A stretch of DNA of 64,000 nucleotides from contig NZ_FOZG01000001.1 of NCBI RefSeq assembly GCF_900113315.1, positions 434,001 through 498,000 on the forward strand, read 5' to 3'. Each line of letters begins with the position of its first letter. Positions within the stretch are counted from its first letter, which is position 1. Of this stretch, positions 1 through 8,528 are shown piece after piece. This DNA is from Sphingomonas jatrophae. Its GTDB lineage: Bacteria > Pseudomonadota > Alphaproteobacteria > Sphingomonadales > Sphingomonadaceae. Under the pieces are notes generated by a model, which was given only the letters and a program-made list of their open reading frames with translations, did not search any database and was not told the DNA's origin. Made by a program: the position numbers and the translations under genes.

Positions 1-120
1 GGTGAACGGGTAGACGGTGGACGAGCCGACGACGCGGATCTGATCCCGCGCCTCGCCGATCCCGCCTCCACAGGCACCGAGCGCGAGCAACGCCGCGCCC
101 GCGAGACCACGCCTCACCAT
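1..120 (-). CDS. pstS: PstS-type phosphate-binding lipoprotein, N-terminus (partial)
   Basis: Forty codons run off the left edge of the window. The N-terminus has a positive start (MVRRG), a short hydrophobic stretch and a lipobox (LGAC), so the protein is predicted to be an exported lipoprotein. It continues into RVVGSSTVYPFT, the opening beta-strand and phosphate-binding loop typical of periplasmic phosphate-binding PstS proteins. It lies downstream of a PhoR-type kinase and behind a Pho box, which supports high-affinity phosphate uptake. The rest of the gene and any pstCAB lie outside the window. Confidence 0.8.
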   Translation of the reverse strand, partial: MVRRGLAGAALLALGACGGGIGEARDQIRVVGSSTVYPFT

Positions 121-195
121 GCCTGAGGATCACCTTCGCTTCACGGGCCCGTCTGGCCCCCGAGCGGGGCGCTAGAGCCGTTCAGTCGCGCTCAT

Positions 196-224
196 GTGAC
201 GCTTGCGTGACGCTTTCGTGACAG
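196..224 (-). promoter_or_regulatory. Pho box upstream of pstS
   Basis: Three GTCAC repeats on the minus strand (plus-strand GTGAC at 196-200, 207-211 and 218-222) are spaced exactly 11 bp apart. The linkers are similar six-base GAAAGC/GCAAGC sequences. This is the direct-repeat architecture bound by PhoB. The box lies about 75-105 bp upstream of the pstS start codon, so the gene is probably induced by phosphate starvation. Confidence 0.8.
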
Positions 225-227
225 CGC

Positions 228-1409
228 TCAGGCCTGCGTTGCCGGCAGCAGCACCGTAACGGTCGTGCCCTGGCCCTGCTTGCTCTGGATTTCCAGCCGC
301 CCGCGATGGCGCTCGACGATGTGCTTGACGATGGCAAGGCCGAGGCCGGTGCCCCCCAACGCCCGGCTGCGTCCCGCATCGACCCGGTAGAAACGCTCGG
401 TCAAGCGTGGGATATGCTCCTCGGGAATGCCGTCGCCCTCGTCGGCGATGGTCAGGCGCAACATGCCGCCGCCGCCGCGCACGCCGACGGTGACGGCAGA
501 GCCGGCGCGGCCATATTTCAGGGCATTGCCGATCAGGTTGTGCAGCAGCTGGGTCAGCTGGATGCGATCGCCAGTGACCGCGGGGGCATCGTCCGCCAGC
601 TCCACCACGATCCGCCCGCCATCCTCGCCCCGGCCGGTCAGCGTCGCGCGGCGCACCTCCTCGACCAGCTGGCCGACATCGACCTGCGTCTGCGGCGGCG
701 AATGCTTTTCCGCCTCGATGCGCGACAGCGACATGAGATCGTCCACCAGCCGCTGCATCCGCCGCGCCTCGCCCAACATGATCTTCAGGAAGCGCGCGCG
801 GGTCGGCCCGTCCTCCGCCGCATTGGCGTCCTCCAGCGTCTCGATGAAGCCGAGCAGGGTGGAGAGCGGCGTGCGCAGCTCGTGGCTGGCATTGGCGACG
901 AAATCGACACGCGCCCGCTCCGCCGCGTGCAGATTCGACCGGTCCGCCAGGCGGACAAGGCGCGTGGCGGGGCCGAGCGGGTGGACCGTCAGCTCCCATC
1001 GCCGGTCGCCTTCCCCCAGGCCGACGAGCAGGATCGCATCGGTCCGGTCGCTACGGCCGAGGATGCGCTCTGCCGCCGCCGGGTGGCGGATGGCGACGCG
1101 CACATCCTCATCGGCGATATGCCCGCCCAGCACGCGCTCCGCCGCGGGATTGGCATGCGCCACGCGTCCGGCATCCACCAGCAGCAGCGGATCGTCGATC
1201 GCGTCGAGCACGCTGGCGATGGGGGGTGCGGTCTCGCGCTCGTCGGCCTCCTGCGGCTGCACCGGGGCCTCCACCGGCTTGAGGCTGACGGCCAGGACGA
1301 GCACGAAGCCGAGCAGCGCGGCGGGCAAGGTCGCGGGGATAGGGCCGCCGAGCAGCCATGTCGCCGCCGCGCCCGCCACCGCCACTGCCGCCGCCGTCAG
1401 CCAGCGCAT
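228..1409 (-). CDS. phoR: Phosphate-regulon sensor histidine kinase PhoR
   Basis: A 393-aa membrane-bound sensor kinase. Two closely spaced N-terminal hydrophobic segments (about residues 4-22 and 26-42) are followed by a PAS-like sensor region (about 65-165). The HisKA motif is FVANASHELRTPL, with His as phospho-acceptor. The HATPase domain has an N box (NLIGNALKYG), G1 (DEGDGIP), an F box (ERFYRV) and G2 (GGTGLGLAIVKHIV). The length and compact two-helix anchor match PhoR rather than kinases with a large periplasmic loop. Its position directly upstream of pstS with a Pho box supports the assignment. It should phosphorylate PhoB, which is not in this window. Confidence 0.85.
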   Translation of the reverse strand: MRWLTAAAVAVAGAAATWLLGGPIPATLPAALLGFVLVLAVSLKPVEAPVQPQEADERETAPPIASVLDAIDDPLLLVDAGRVAHANPAAERVLGGHIADEDVRVAIRHPAAAERILGRSDRTDAILLVGLGEGDRRWELTVHPLGPATRLVRLADRSNLHAAERARVDFVANASHELRTPLSTLLGFIETLEDANAAEDGPTRARFLKIMLGEARRMQRLVDDLMSLSRIEAEKHSPPQTQVDVGQLVEEVRRATLTGRGEDGGRIVVELADDAPAVTGDRIQLTQLLHNLIGNALKYGRAGSAVTVGVRGGGGMLRLTIADEGDGIPEEHIPRLTERFYRVDAGRSRALGGTGLGLAIVKHIVERHRGRLEIQSKQGQGTTVTVLLPATQA

Positions 1410-1451
1410 CCCTCATCCCCCTTGCCCGACACGCGGTTGTGCAGCTTTGCC

Positions 1452-1467
1452 GTTACGCTTCCTTGAC
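1452..1467 (-). promoter_or_regulatory. Possible degenerate Pho half-boxes upstream of phoR
   Basis: Between gph and phoR the minus strand reads GTCAA, then GTAAC 11 bp on, with a GGAAGC linker resembling the strong Pho box at 196-224. Only two imperfect repeats are visible, so autoregulation of phoR from here is suggestive only. Confidence 0.3.
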
Positions 1468-1490
1468 GGCTAGAGGGCAAGCGCGCCGCT

Positions 1491-2171
1491 TCATCCGGGC
1501 ACCGCCGCACCGAGCGCTTCCAGCGCCGGGATCAGCTCGTCGAAATGATCGATCAGCACGGTCGCATCCAGCTCCTCGACCGGCCGGTCCGAAAAGCCGA
1601 AGGTGACCGCGACGCAGGGCAGCCCCGCCGCCTGCGCGGTGAGCGTGTCCGTGATCGAATCGCCGATGAACGCCGCGCGACCGCCGCCCGCCTGAGCGAT
1701 CGCCTTGAACAGGGGCGCGGGATCGGGCTTGCGCACCGGCAGCGTATCGCCGCCGACCAGAGCGGCGAAGCGATCCTGCCAGCCGAGCGCGTCGATCAGC
1801 GTGCGGCTGAGCGATTCGAGCTTGTTGGTGCAGATAGCCAGCTTCACGCCCCGCGTGGCCAGCATATCCAGCGCACGCTCCAGCCCATCGAACGGGCGGG
1901 TGCGGTCGGCGATATGCGCCTCATAATAGTCTAGAAAGATCGGAAAGCCGCGCTCCACCAGCGCCTCGTCGCCGCCGCCCGTCGCCGCCAGCCCCTTGGT
2001 CAGCAGCGCGCGCGCGCCGTGCCCCACCATGTGCCGCACCGCCTCCGCCGAGACGGGCGGGCGGCCCAGCTCGCCCAGTGCATGGTTCAGCGCGGCGGTG
2101 AGGTCGGGCGCGCTGTCGACCAGCGTGCCGTCGAGGTCGAAAGCGACCACGTCGAAGGGGAAGTTCGTCAT
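1491..2171 (-). CDS. gph: Phosphoglycolate phosphatase, HAD family
   Basis: A 226-aa HAD-superfamily hydrolase. HAD motif I is FDLDGTLVDSAPDL (the first Asp is the nucleophile), motif II is CTNK (about residue 119), and motifs III/IV are RKPDPAPLF and FIGDSITD. A cap domain lies between motifs I and II, as in Gph/CbbZ enzymes that dephosphorylate 2-phosphoglycolate from DNA repair or oxygenation. The length is typical. It is divergent from glmU with about 60 bp between start codons. Other small HAD phosphatases share these motifs, so the exact substrate is inferred. Confidence 0.8.
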   Translation of the reverse strand: MTNFPFDVVAFDLDGTLVDSAPDLTAALNHALGELGRPPVSAEAVRHMVGHGARALLTKGLAATGGGDEALVERGFPIFLDYYEAHIADRTRPFDGLERALDMLATRGVKLAICTNKLESLSRTLIDALGWQDRFAALVGGDTLPVRKPDPAPLFKAIAQAGGGRAAFIGDSITDTLTAQAAGLPCVAVTFGFSDRPVEELDATVLIDHFDELIPALEALGAAVPG

Positions 2172-2233
2172 GGCCGCACGCTGTGACGCCCGCGTTATGG
2201 AAGATGCAAGCGGTTCGTGGCAGAGGGGCGCCG

Positions 2234-3607
2234 ATGTCCAGCCAGACCAATCCCGTCTTGCCCCCCTTCGCCGCCGTCATCCTCGCCGCAGGCAAGGGCA
2301 CGCGGATGAAGAGCGATCGGCACAAGGTGCTGCACGCCATTGCCGGCCGACCGATGCTCGGCCACCTGCTCGCCAGCGTCGATGCGCTCGGGCCGGCAGC
2401 AAAGGTGGTCGTCGTCGGGTCGGGGCGCGAGCAGGTCGAGGCCTATGTCGGCCCTGAGGTCGCGGTGGCGGTGCAGGAGCCGCAGCTCGGCACCGCCCAC
2501 GCCGTCCAGCAGGCGGAGGCGGCGCTCGGCGGCTTCGATGGCGCGGTTGTGGTGCTCTATGGCGACGTGCCGCTGGTGCCGGCCGACACGATCGCGCGAA
2601 TGCTGACACGGCTGGGCGCGGCGGATCGCCCCGGCGTGGTCGTCCTCGGCTTCCGCCCGGCGGATACGCTGTCCTACGGTCGCATTCTCGCCGACGCGGA
2701 CGGGCGCATCGCCAAGATGGTCGAGCACAAGGATGCGACCGACGCGGAGCGCGCGGTGGACCTGTGCAACTCCGGCCTGCTCGCAGCCCGGGCGCGGGAT
2801 CTGTGGCGCTGGCTGGGCCAGGTCGGCAATGCCAATGCCGCGGGCGAATATTATCTGCCCGACATCGTCGGCATCGCCGCGGGCGAAGGCCGCGCCGCGG
2901 TGGTGATCGAGACCGCACCGTCCGAAGTGGCGGGCGTCAACAGCCGGGCGGAACTGGCCGGGATGGAGGCGGCGTGGCAGGCGGAGCGGCGGCTGCGCGC
3001 CATGGCGGACGGCGCGACCCTGATCGCGCCCGAGACGGTGTGGTTCAGCCACGACACGCAGATCGGCCGCGACGTGACGATCCAACCGAACGTCGTCTTC
3101 GGTCCCGGCGCGACGGTCGCGGATGGCGTCACCATTCACGCCTTCAGCCATATCGAGGGTGCGACGATCGCGCCCGGTGCCGAGATCGGCCCCTATGCCC
3201 GCCTGCGTCCGGGGGCGGAGATCGGCGCGGATGCCAAGGTCGGCAATTTCGTCGAGATCAAGAAGGCGCGGCTGGGGCAGGGGGCCAAGGCCAACCACTT
3301 GAGCTATATCGGCGATGCGGAGGTCGGTGCGAAGGCGAACATCGGCGCGGGCACGATCACCTGCAACTATGATGGCTTCCTGAAATATCGCACGCAGATC
3401 GGCGCGGGCGCGTTCATCGGCTCCAACAGCGCGCTGGTGGCACCGGTGACGATCGGCGACGGCGCCATCGTCGCCGCAGGATCGGTGGTGACACAGGACG
3501 TGCCGGCCGACGCGCTCGGCGTCGCGCGCGGGCGGCAGGAAGTGCGGCCCGGCTGGGCGGCGCGCTTCCGCAAGGCGATGGCAGAGCGCAAGAAGACGAA
3601 GGGCTGA
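2234..3607 (+). CDS. glmU: Bifunctional GlmU (GlcNAc-1-P uridyltransferase / GlcN-1-P acetyltransferase)
   Basis: A 457-aa enzyme making UDP-GlcNAc for peptidoglycan and LPS. The N-terminal pyrophosphorylase domain begins with the signature AAVILAAGKGTRMKSD. The C-terminal half is a left-handed beta-helix of hexapeptide repeats (roughly residues 255-445) with the acetyl-CoA/GlcN-1-P segment GAGTITCNYDG. The ATG at 2234 is preferred over an upstream in-frame ATG at 2183 because an AGAGGGG ribosome-binding site lies just before it and the signature then starts near residue 12. glmS follows 7 bp later, so the two pathway genes form an operon. Confidence 0.93.
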   Translation: MSSQTNPVLPPFAAVILAAGKGTRMKSDRHKVLHAIAGRPMLGHLLASVDALGPAAKVVVVGSGREQVEAYVGPEVAVAVQEPQLGTAHAVQQAEAALGGFDGAVVVLYGDVPLVPADTIARMLTRLGAADRPGVVVLGFRPADTLSYGRILADADGRIAKMVEHKDATDAERAVDLCNSGLLAARARDLWRWLGQVGNANAAGEYYLPDIVGIAAGEGRAAVVIETAPSEVAGVNSRAELAGMEAAWQAERRLRAMADGATLIAPETVWFSHDTQIGRDVTIQPNVVFGPGATVADGVTIHAFSHIEGATIAPGAEIGPYARLRPGAEIGADAKVGNFVEIKKARLGQGAKANHLSYIGDAEVGAKANIGAGTITCNYDGFLKYRTQIGAGAFIGSNSALVAPVTIGDGAIVAAGSVVTQDVPADALGVARGRQEVRPGWAARFRKAMAERKKTKG

Positions 3608-3614
3608 ACGGACC

Positions 3615-5438
3615 ATGTGCGGCATCATCGGCATCGTCGGGCGCGAGGAAGTGGCGGAGCGGCTGCTCGATGGCCTGCGCCGGCTGGAATATCGCGGCTA
3701 TGATTCGGCGGGCATAGCCACCGTCCACGACGGCGCGATCGACCGCCGCCGCGCCGAGGGCAAGCTGACCAACCTGTCGCGCGTCCTTGCCGCCGATCCG
3801 CTGGCGGGCGAGGTCGGCATCGCGCACACGCGCTGGGCGACGCACGGTGCGCCCACCACCGCCAACGCGCATCCGCACGCCACCGCCGAAATCGCCGTCG
3901 TCCACAACGGCATCATCGAGAACTTCAAGCCGCTCCGCGAGGAGCTGGCCGCGCGCGGCCGCGTGTTCGAGAGCCAGACGGATACCGAGGTCGTCGCCCA
4001 CCTCGTCTCCGAGCAAATCGAGGCGGGGGACAGCCCGCAGGATGCGGTGCGCGCGACGCTCAAGCGCCTGCACGGCGCCTTCGCGCTTGCCGTCCTGTTC
4101 CGCGAGCATCCCGGCCTGCTGATCGGCGCGCGGCTCGGCTCGCCGCTGGTCGTCGGGCATGGCGATGGCGAGACCTATCTCGGCTCCGACGCGCTCGCGC
4201 TGGCACCCCTCACGCAGCGCATCTCCTATCTGGAGGAGGGCGACTGGGTCGTCGTCACGGCGGATGGCGCGCAGGTCTATGATCGGGACGACCAGCCGGT
4301 CGAGCGGCCGATCACAGTCTCGGGCCTGACCGGGGAGCTCGTCTCCAAGGGCAATCACCGCCACTATATGCTCAAGGAGATTTACGAGCAGCCGATCGTC
4401 GTCGCGCAGACGCTCCGCTCCTATCTCAAGCGGCTCGACGAAGAGATTTCGCTGCCCATCCCCGAGTTCGACCTGTCCTCGATCCGGCGCGTCACCATCG
4501 TCGCGTGCGGCACCTCCTTCTACGCCGGCATGGTGGCGAAATACTGGTTCGAGCAGTTCGCCCGCGTCCCCGTCGATCTCGATGTCGCCTCCGAATTCCG
4601 TTACCGCGCGCCGGTGCTGGAGGAGGGCGGCCTCGCTCTCTTCATCAGCCAGTCGGGCGAGACGGCGGATACGCTGGCGGCCCTCCGCCATGCCCGCGCC
4701 GAGGGGCAGAAGATTGCCGTCGTCGTCAACGTGCCGACCTCGTCCATGGCGCGCGAGGCGGACCTGCTGCTGCCGACGCATGCCGGGCCGGAGATCGGCG
4801 TCGCCTCCACCAAGGCGTTCACCTGCCAGCTTGCGGTGCTGGCTGCACTCGCCGCCAATCTGGCGCAGGCCAAGGGGCGTCTCACCCGCGCGGAGGAACG
4901 CGAGCTGGTCCGCCATCTCGGCGAGGCACCCGCCGCGATCAACGCCGCACTCGCCTATGACGAGGAGATCCAGCTCGTCGCCCAGCGCATCGCCGCGGCG
5001 CGCGACGTGCTCTACCTCGGCCGCGGGCCGGATTACGCGCTGGCGCTGGAAGGCGCGCTCAAGCTGAAGGAGATTAGCTACATCCACGCCGAAGGCTATG
5101 CCGCGGGCGAGATGAAGCACGGCCCGATCGCGCTGATCGACGAGGCGGTACCGGTCATCGTCCTCGCCCCCTCCGGTCCGCTGTTCGATAAGACCGTGTC
5201 GAACATGCAGGAGGTGCAGGCGCGCGGCGGCAAGGTGGTGCTGATCTCCGACTATGACGGCATCGCCGCGGCGGGCGACGATTGCATCGCCCGCATCACG
5301 ATGCCCAAGGTGCACCCGCTGATCGCGCCGCTCGTCTATGCGGTGCCGGTGCAACTGCTCGCCTATCACGTCGCCGTCGCCAAGGGCACGGACGTGGATC
5401 AGCCGCGCAATCTGGCGAAGTCGGTCACGGTGGAGTAG
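3615..5438 (+). CDS. glmS: Glucosamine-fructose-6-phosphate aminotransferase (isomerizing)
   Basis: A 607-aa enzyme converting fructose-6-P and glutamine to glucosamine-6-P. It starts MCGIIGIVG, with Cys2 as the N-terminal nucleophile of the glutaminase domain. Two SIS domains follow (CGTSFYAG near residue 297 and [20 protein letters not shown] in the second). The C-terminus LAKSVTVE is the conserved family ending. Length is as expected. With only 7 bp between it and glmU there is no room for a glmS ribozyme, and none is seen. Confidence 0.95.
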   Translation: MCGIIGIVGREEVAERLLDGLRRLEYRGYDSAGIATVHDGAIDRRRAEGKLTNLSRVLAADPLAGEVGIAHTRWATHGAPTTANAHPHATAEIAVVHNGIIENFKPLREELAARGRVFESQTDTEVVAHLVSEQIEAGDSPQDAVRATLKRLHGAFALAVLFREHPGLLIGARLGSPLVVGHGDGETYLGSDALALAPLTQRISYLEEGDWVVVTADGAQVYDRDDQPVERPITVSGLTGELVSKGNHRHYMLKEIYEQPIVVAQTLRSYLKRLDEEISLPIPEFDLSSIRRVTIVACGTSFYAGMVAKYWFEQFARVPVDLDVASEFRYRAPVLEEGGLALFISQSGETADTLAALRHARAEGQKIAVVVNVPTSSMAREADLLLPTHAGPEIGVASTKAFTCQLAVLAALAANLAQAKGRLTRAEERELVRHLGEAPAAINAALAYDEEIQLVAQRIAAARDVLYLGRGPDYALALEGALKLKEISYIHAEGYAAGEMKHGPIALIDEAVPVIVLAPSGPLFDKTVSNMQEVQARGGKVVLISDYDGIAAAGDDCIARITMPKVHPLIAPLVYAVPVQLLAYHVAVAKGTDVDQPRNLAKSVTVE

Positions 5439-5467
5439 CGGGGGCGCGAGCCCAGGAGACCGCCCCC

Positions 5468-6577
5468 ATGAAGACCCGTGCCGCCGTCGCGTTCGAGGCG
5501 AAGCAGCCGCTCGAGATCGTCGAGCTCGATCTCGACGGACCGCGTGCTGGCGAGGTGCTGGTCGAGATCAAGGCGACCGGCATCTGCCACACCGATGCCT
5601 ATACGCTCGACGGGCTGGACAGTGAGGGGCTGTTCCCCTCCATCCTCGGGCACGAGGGCGCAGGGATCGTGCGCGAGGTGGGCGCGGGCGTCACCAGCGT
5701 GGCGCCGGGCGATCACGTCATCCCGCTCTACACGCCCGAATGCCGCCAGTGTAAGTCGTGCCTGAGCGGGAAGACCAACCTGTGCACCGCCATCCGTGCG
5801 ACCCAGGGCAAGGGCCTGATGCCCGACGGCACGACCCGGTTCAGCTACAAGGGCCAGCCCATCCATCATTATATGGGCTGCTCCACCTTCTCGAACTTCA
5901 CGGTGCTGCCCGAGATTGCGGTGGCCAAGATTCGTGAGGACGCACCCTTCCAGTCGAGCTGCTACATCGGCTGCGGCGTGACGACGGGCGTCGGCGCGGT
6001 GGTCAAGACCGCGAAGGTGGAGCCCGGCGCCAACTGCATCGTCTTCGGCCTCGGCGGCATCGGTCTCAACGTCATCCAAGGCCTGCGCATGGTCGGCGCG
6101 GACCGGATCGTCGGCGTCGACCTGAACGACAGCAAGGAGGAATGGGGCCGCCGCTTTGGCATGACGCACTTCGTCAATCCAAAGAAGGTGGAGGGCGATC
6201 TGCTCGCCCACCTGATCCAGCTGACCGACGGCGGCGCGGACTATACGTTCGACTGCACCGGCAACACCGACGTGATGCGCACCGCGCTTGAGGCGTGCCA
6301 CCGCGGCTGGGGCGAATCGATCATCATCGGCGTGGCGGAAGCGGGCAAGGAAATCGCCACGCGGCCCTTCCAGCTCGTCACCGGGCGCGTGTGGAAAGGG
6401 TCGGCCTTTGGCGGCGCCAAGGGCCGGACGGACGTTCCGCGCATCGTCGACTGGTACATGAACGGCAAGATCGAGATCGACCCGATGATCACGCACGTTC
6501 TCACGCTGGACGAGATCAACAAGGGCTTTGAACTGATGCATGCGGGCGCCAGCATCCGCAGCGTCGTGGTTTACTGA
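5468..6577 (+). CDS. adhC: S-(hydroxymethyl)glutathione dehydrogenase / class III alcohol dehydrogenase
   Basis: A 369-aa zinc-dependent class III ADH (FrmA/AdhC) that oxidises S-hydroxymethylglutathione, formed from formaldehyde and GSH, to S-formylglutathione. Catalytic zinc ligands are in [12 protein letters not shown] and the GHEGAG motif. The structural zinc loop has four Cys ([15 protein letters not shown]). The Rossmann motif is [11 protein letters not shown]. The start at 5468 follows GGAGACCGC; a longer upstream frame overlaps glmS and lacks family similarity. It heads a formaldehyde-detoxification operon with a VOC protein and S-formylglutathione hydrolase. Confidence 0.93.
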   Translation: MKTRAAVAFEAKQPLEIVELDLDGPRAGEVLVEIKATGICHTDAYTLDGLDSEGLFPSILGHEGAGIVREVGAGVTSVAPGDHVIPLYTPECRQCKSCLSGKTNLCTAIRATQGKGLMPDGTTRFSYKGQPIHHYMGCSTFSNFTVLPEIAVAKIREDAPFQSSCYIGCGVTTGVGAVVKTAKVEPGANCIVFGLGGIGLNVIQGLRMVGADRIVGVDLNDSKEEWGRRFGMTHFVNPKKVEGDLLAHLIQLTDGGADYTFDCTGNTDVMRTALEACHRGWGESIIIGVAEAGKEIATRPFQLVTGRVWKGSAFGGAKGRTDVPRIVDWYMNGKIEIDPMITHVLTLDEINKGFELMHAGASIRSVVVY

Positions 6578-6590
6578 GGAGGGGGAAAAC

Positions 6591-6971
6591 ATGTTCAGTC
6601 ACGTGATGGTCGGCGCCAACGATATCGCGCAGTCGCGCGCCTTCTACGATGCAGTGCTCGGCGCCATGGGCGCGCCCGCCGGCTTCGAGGACGATCTCGG
6701 CCGCGTCTTCTGGGCGACGCCCACCGGCGTGTTCGCGATCAGCCGCCCGATCAACGGCGAGGCGGCCTGCGGCGCGAACGGCGGCACCGTCGGCTTCGCG
6801 ATGTCCAGCCCCGAGCAGGCGGATGCGTGGCACGCCGCCGGCGTCGCATCGGGCGGCACCACGTGCGAGGACGCGCCCGGCTGGCGTGAGAGCGCCATGG
6901 GCCGGATGTATCTCGCCTATCTGCGCGATCCGGCCGGCAACAAGCTCTGCGCCCTCCACCGCCCGGCATGA
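6591..6971 (+). CDS. VOC (glyoxalase/dioxygenase-fold) family protein
   Basis: A 126-aa protein with paired beta-alpha-beta-beta-beta halves of the VOC superfamily. It starts MFSHVMVGANDIAQSRAFYD, where the His contributes a likely metal ligand, and ends with LRDPAGNKLCALHRP. The start at 6591 follows a strong GGAGGGGG. It lies between adhC and fghA and overlaps the fghA start by 4 nt. This suggests a role linked to glutathione/formaldehyde metabolism, but the substrate is unknown. Confidence 0.75.
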   Translation: MFSHVMVGANDIAQSRAFYDAVLGAMGAPAGFEDDLGRVFWATPTGVFAISRPINGEAACGANGGTVGFAMSSPEQADAWHAAGVASGGTTCEDAPGWRESAMGRMYLAYLRDPAGNKLCALHRPA

Positions 6972-7819
6972 GCGACGCGGCGATGGAGCGGGTCTCCGCC
7001 TGGAAGGCGCATGGCGGCAGCCAGCAGGTCTGGCGTCACCAGTCGGTGGCGACGGGCACGCAGATGACCTTCTCGCTCTATCTGCCGCCGCAGTCCGAGG
7101 CCGGGTCGGTGCCGCTCGTCTGGTACCTGTCCGGCCTCACCTGCACCCACGCGAACGTGACGGAGAAGGGCGAGTATCGCCGCGCCTGCGCCGAGCTCGG
7201 CCTCGCCTTCATCGCCCCCGATACGAGCCCGCGCGGCGCGGGTGTGCCCGACGATCCGGAGGGTGCGTTCGATTTCGGCTGGGGCGCGGGCTTCTATGTC
7301 GATGCGACGGAGGCGCCCTGGTCGGCCAATTACCGCATGTGGAGCTACGTCACGGACGAGTTGCCGCGCCTCGTTCTGGAGCACTTCCCGGTGGAGCCGG
7401 CAGCACAGGCGATCATGGGCCATTCCATGGGCGGTCACGGTGCGCTCACCGCCGCGCTGCGCCATCCCGGCCGCTATCGTTCCGTCTCCGCGCTCGCGCC
7501 GATCGTCGCCCCCTCGCAGGTGCCGTTCGGCACCAAGGCGCTCGCCGGCTATCTCGGCCCCGATCGCGCCGCCTGGCGTGCTCACGACAGCGTCGCGCTG
7601 ATCGAGGATGGTGCGCAGCTGCCCGACCTGCTGGTCGATCAGGGGGCCGCGGACGAGTTCGTCGATGCGCAGCTCCGCCCCGATCTGCTGAAGGCGGCGT
7701 GCGACGCGGCGGGCATACCGCTCACGCTCCGCATGCAACCGGGCTACGATCACAGCTATTATTTCGTATCGACCTTCATGGCCGATCACATCCGCTGGCA
7801 TGCCGAGCGGCTGGGCTGA
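6968..7819 (+). CDS. fghA: S-formylglutathione hydrolase
   Basis: A 283-aa alpha/beta hydrolase of the esterase D family that hydrolyses S-formylglutathione to formate and GSH, the second step after AdhC. The nucleophile elbow is GHSMGGHGAL (Ser near residue 149), with a C-terminal catalytic His in GYDHSYYFVSTFM and an Asp between them. The oxyanion-region motif YLSGLTCTHANVTEKG is family-typical. The start codon overlaps the stop of the VOC gene (ATGA), showing translational coupling. Confidence 0.92.
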   Translation: MSDAAMERVSAWKAHGGSQQVWRHQSVATGTQMTFSLYLPPQSEAGSVPLVWYLSGLTCTHANVTEKGEYRRACAELGLAFIAPDTSPRGAGVPDDPEGAFDFGWGAGFYVDATEAPWSANYRMWSYVTDELPRLVLEHFPVEPAAQAIMGHSMGGHGALTAALRHPGRYRSVSALAPIVAPSQVPFGTKALAGYLGPDRAAWRAHDSVALIEDGAQLPDLLVDQGAADEFVDAQLRPDLLKAACDAAGIPLTLRMQPGYDHSYYFVSTFMADHIRWHAERLG

Positions 7820-7837
7820 CGCGAAAGGATTTCAGCG

Positions 7838-8476
7838 ATGTTGGCAATGCTCCTCGCCGCACTCGCACAGGCAGCCGCATTCGCTGCCGCACCGGCGCCC
7901 GCGCCTGTGACGACGCCCGCACCGGCACCGCCTGCACCCGCGCCTCAGCCCGCGCTCGTCAAGGTCGCGCTCACCACCGCGCAGGGGCGTATCGTGCTCG
8001 CGCTGGAGAAGGAGCGCGCGCCGGTCACCACGGCCAACTTCCTCCGCTACGTCGATGCCAAACGTTATGATGGCATCAGCTTCTACCGCGCGGTGAAGGT
8101 GCAGCCGGGCTACGGCCTTGTTCAGGGCGGCGTGTGGAAGGACGGCAAGCGCCTGTTCCCCGCCATCGCGCATGAGCCGACGACCAGGACCGGCCTCAGC
8201 CACACCGATGGCGCCATCTCCATGGGCCGCAACGCGCCCGGCACCGCGACGGGCGATTTCTTCATCGTCGTCGGCGGCTTCCCCTCGATGGATGCCGATC
8301 CCAAAGCGCCCGGCGACAATCAGGGGTTCGCCGTCTTCGGCCGCGTCGTCGAGGGGATGGACCTCGTGCGCACCCTGCTTGAGTCGCCGACCTCGGCGGA
8401 TGCGGGCGATGGCGTGATGAAGGGGCAGATCATCGCTCAGCCGGTGAAGATCCTCACCGCCCGCCGGATCGACTGA
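7838..8476 (+). CDS. Cyclophilin-type peptidyl-prolyl cis-trans isomerase, exported
   Basis: A 212-aa protein: hydrophobic N-terminus (about residues 1-18, probable signal peptide), an Ala/Pro-rich linker (about 19-43), then a cyclophilin domain. Family features visible are the YDGISFYRAV region, a FFIVVGGFPSMD segment replacing the usual FFI, and FGRVVEGMDLVRTLL. Eukaryotic-type drug-binding residues are not fully conserved. It probably assists folding in the periplasm. An 18-bp gap separates it from fghA, so it may be co-transcribed. Confidence 0.82.
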   Translation: MLAMLLAALAQAAAFAAAPAPAPVTTPAPAPPAPAPQPALVKVALTTAQGRIVLALEKERAPVTTANFLRYVDAKRYDGISFYRAVKVQPGYGLVQGGVWKDGKRLFPAIAHEPTTRTGLSHTDGAISMGRNAPGTATGDFFIVVGGFPSMDADPKAPGDNQGFAVFGRVVEGMDLVRTLLESPTSADAGDGVMKGQIIAQPVKILTARRID

Positions 8477-8528
8477 CGGAACGGCCGACGCCCCGGCCGG
8501 GTTGAGCCCCCTCTGAACGTCAAGGGGG

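Noticed and set aside
3601-3615. glmS ribozyme or leader
   Set aside because: Only 7 bp separate glmU and glmS, leaving no room for a leader structure.
3414-5369. Long antisense frames opposite glmU/glmS and other genes (also 9126-11150, 21401-24598 and 31032-33758)
   Set aside because: They lie opposite well-recognised genes, are rich in Arg/His/Gly/Gln, and lack family motifs. They are GC-driven shadows.
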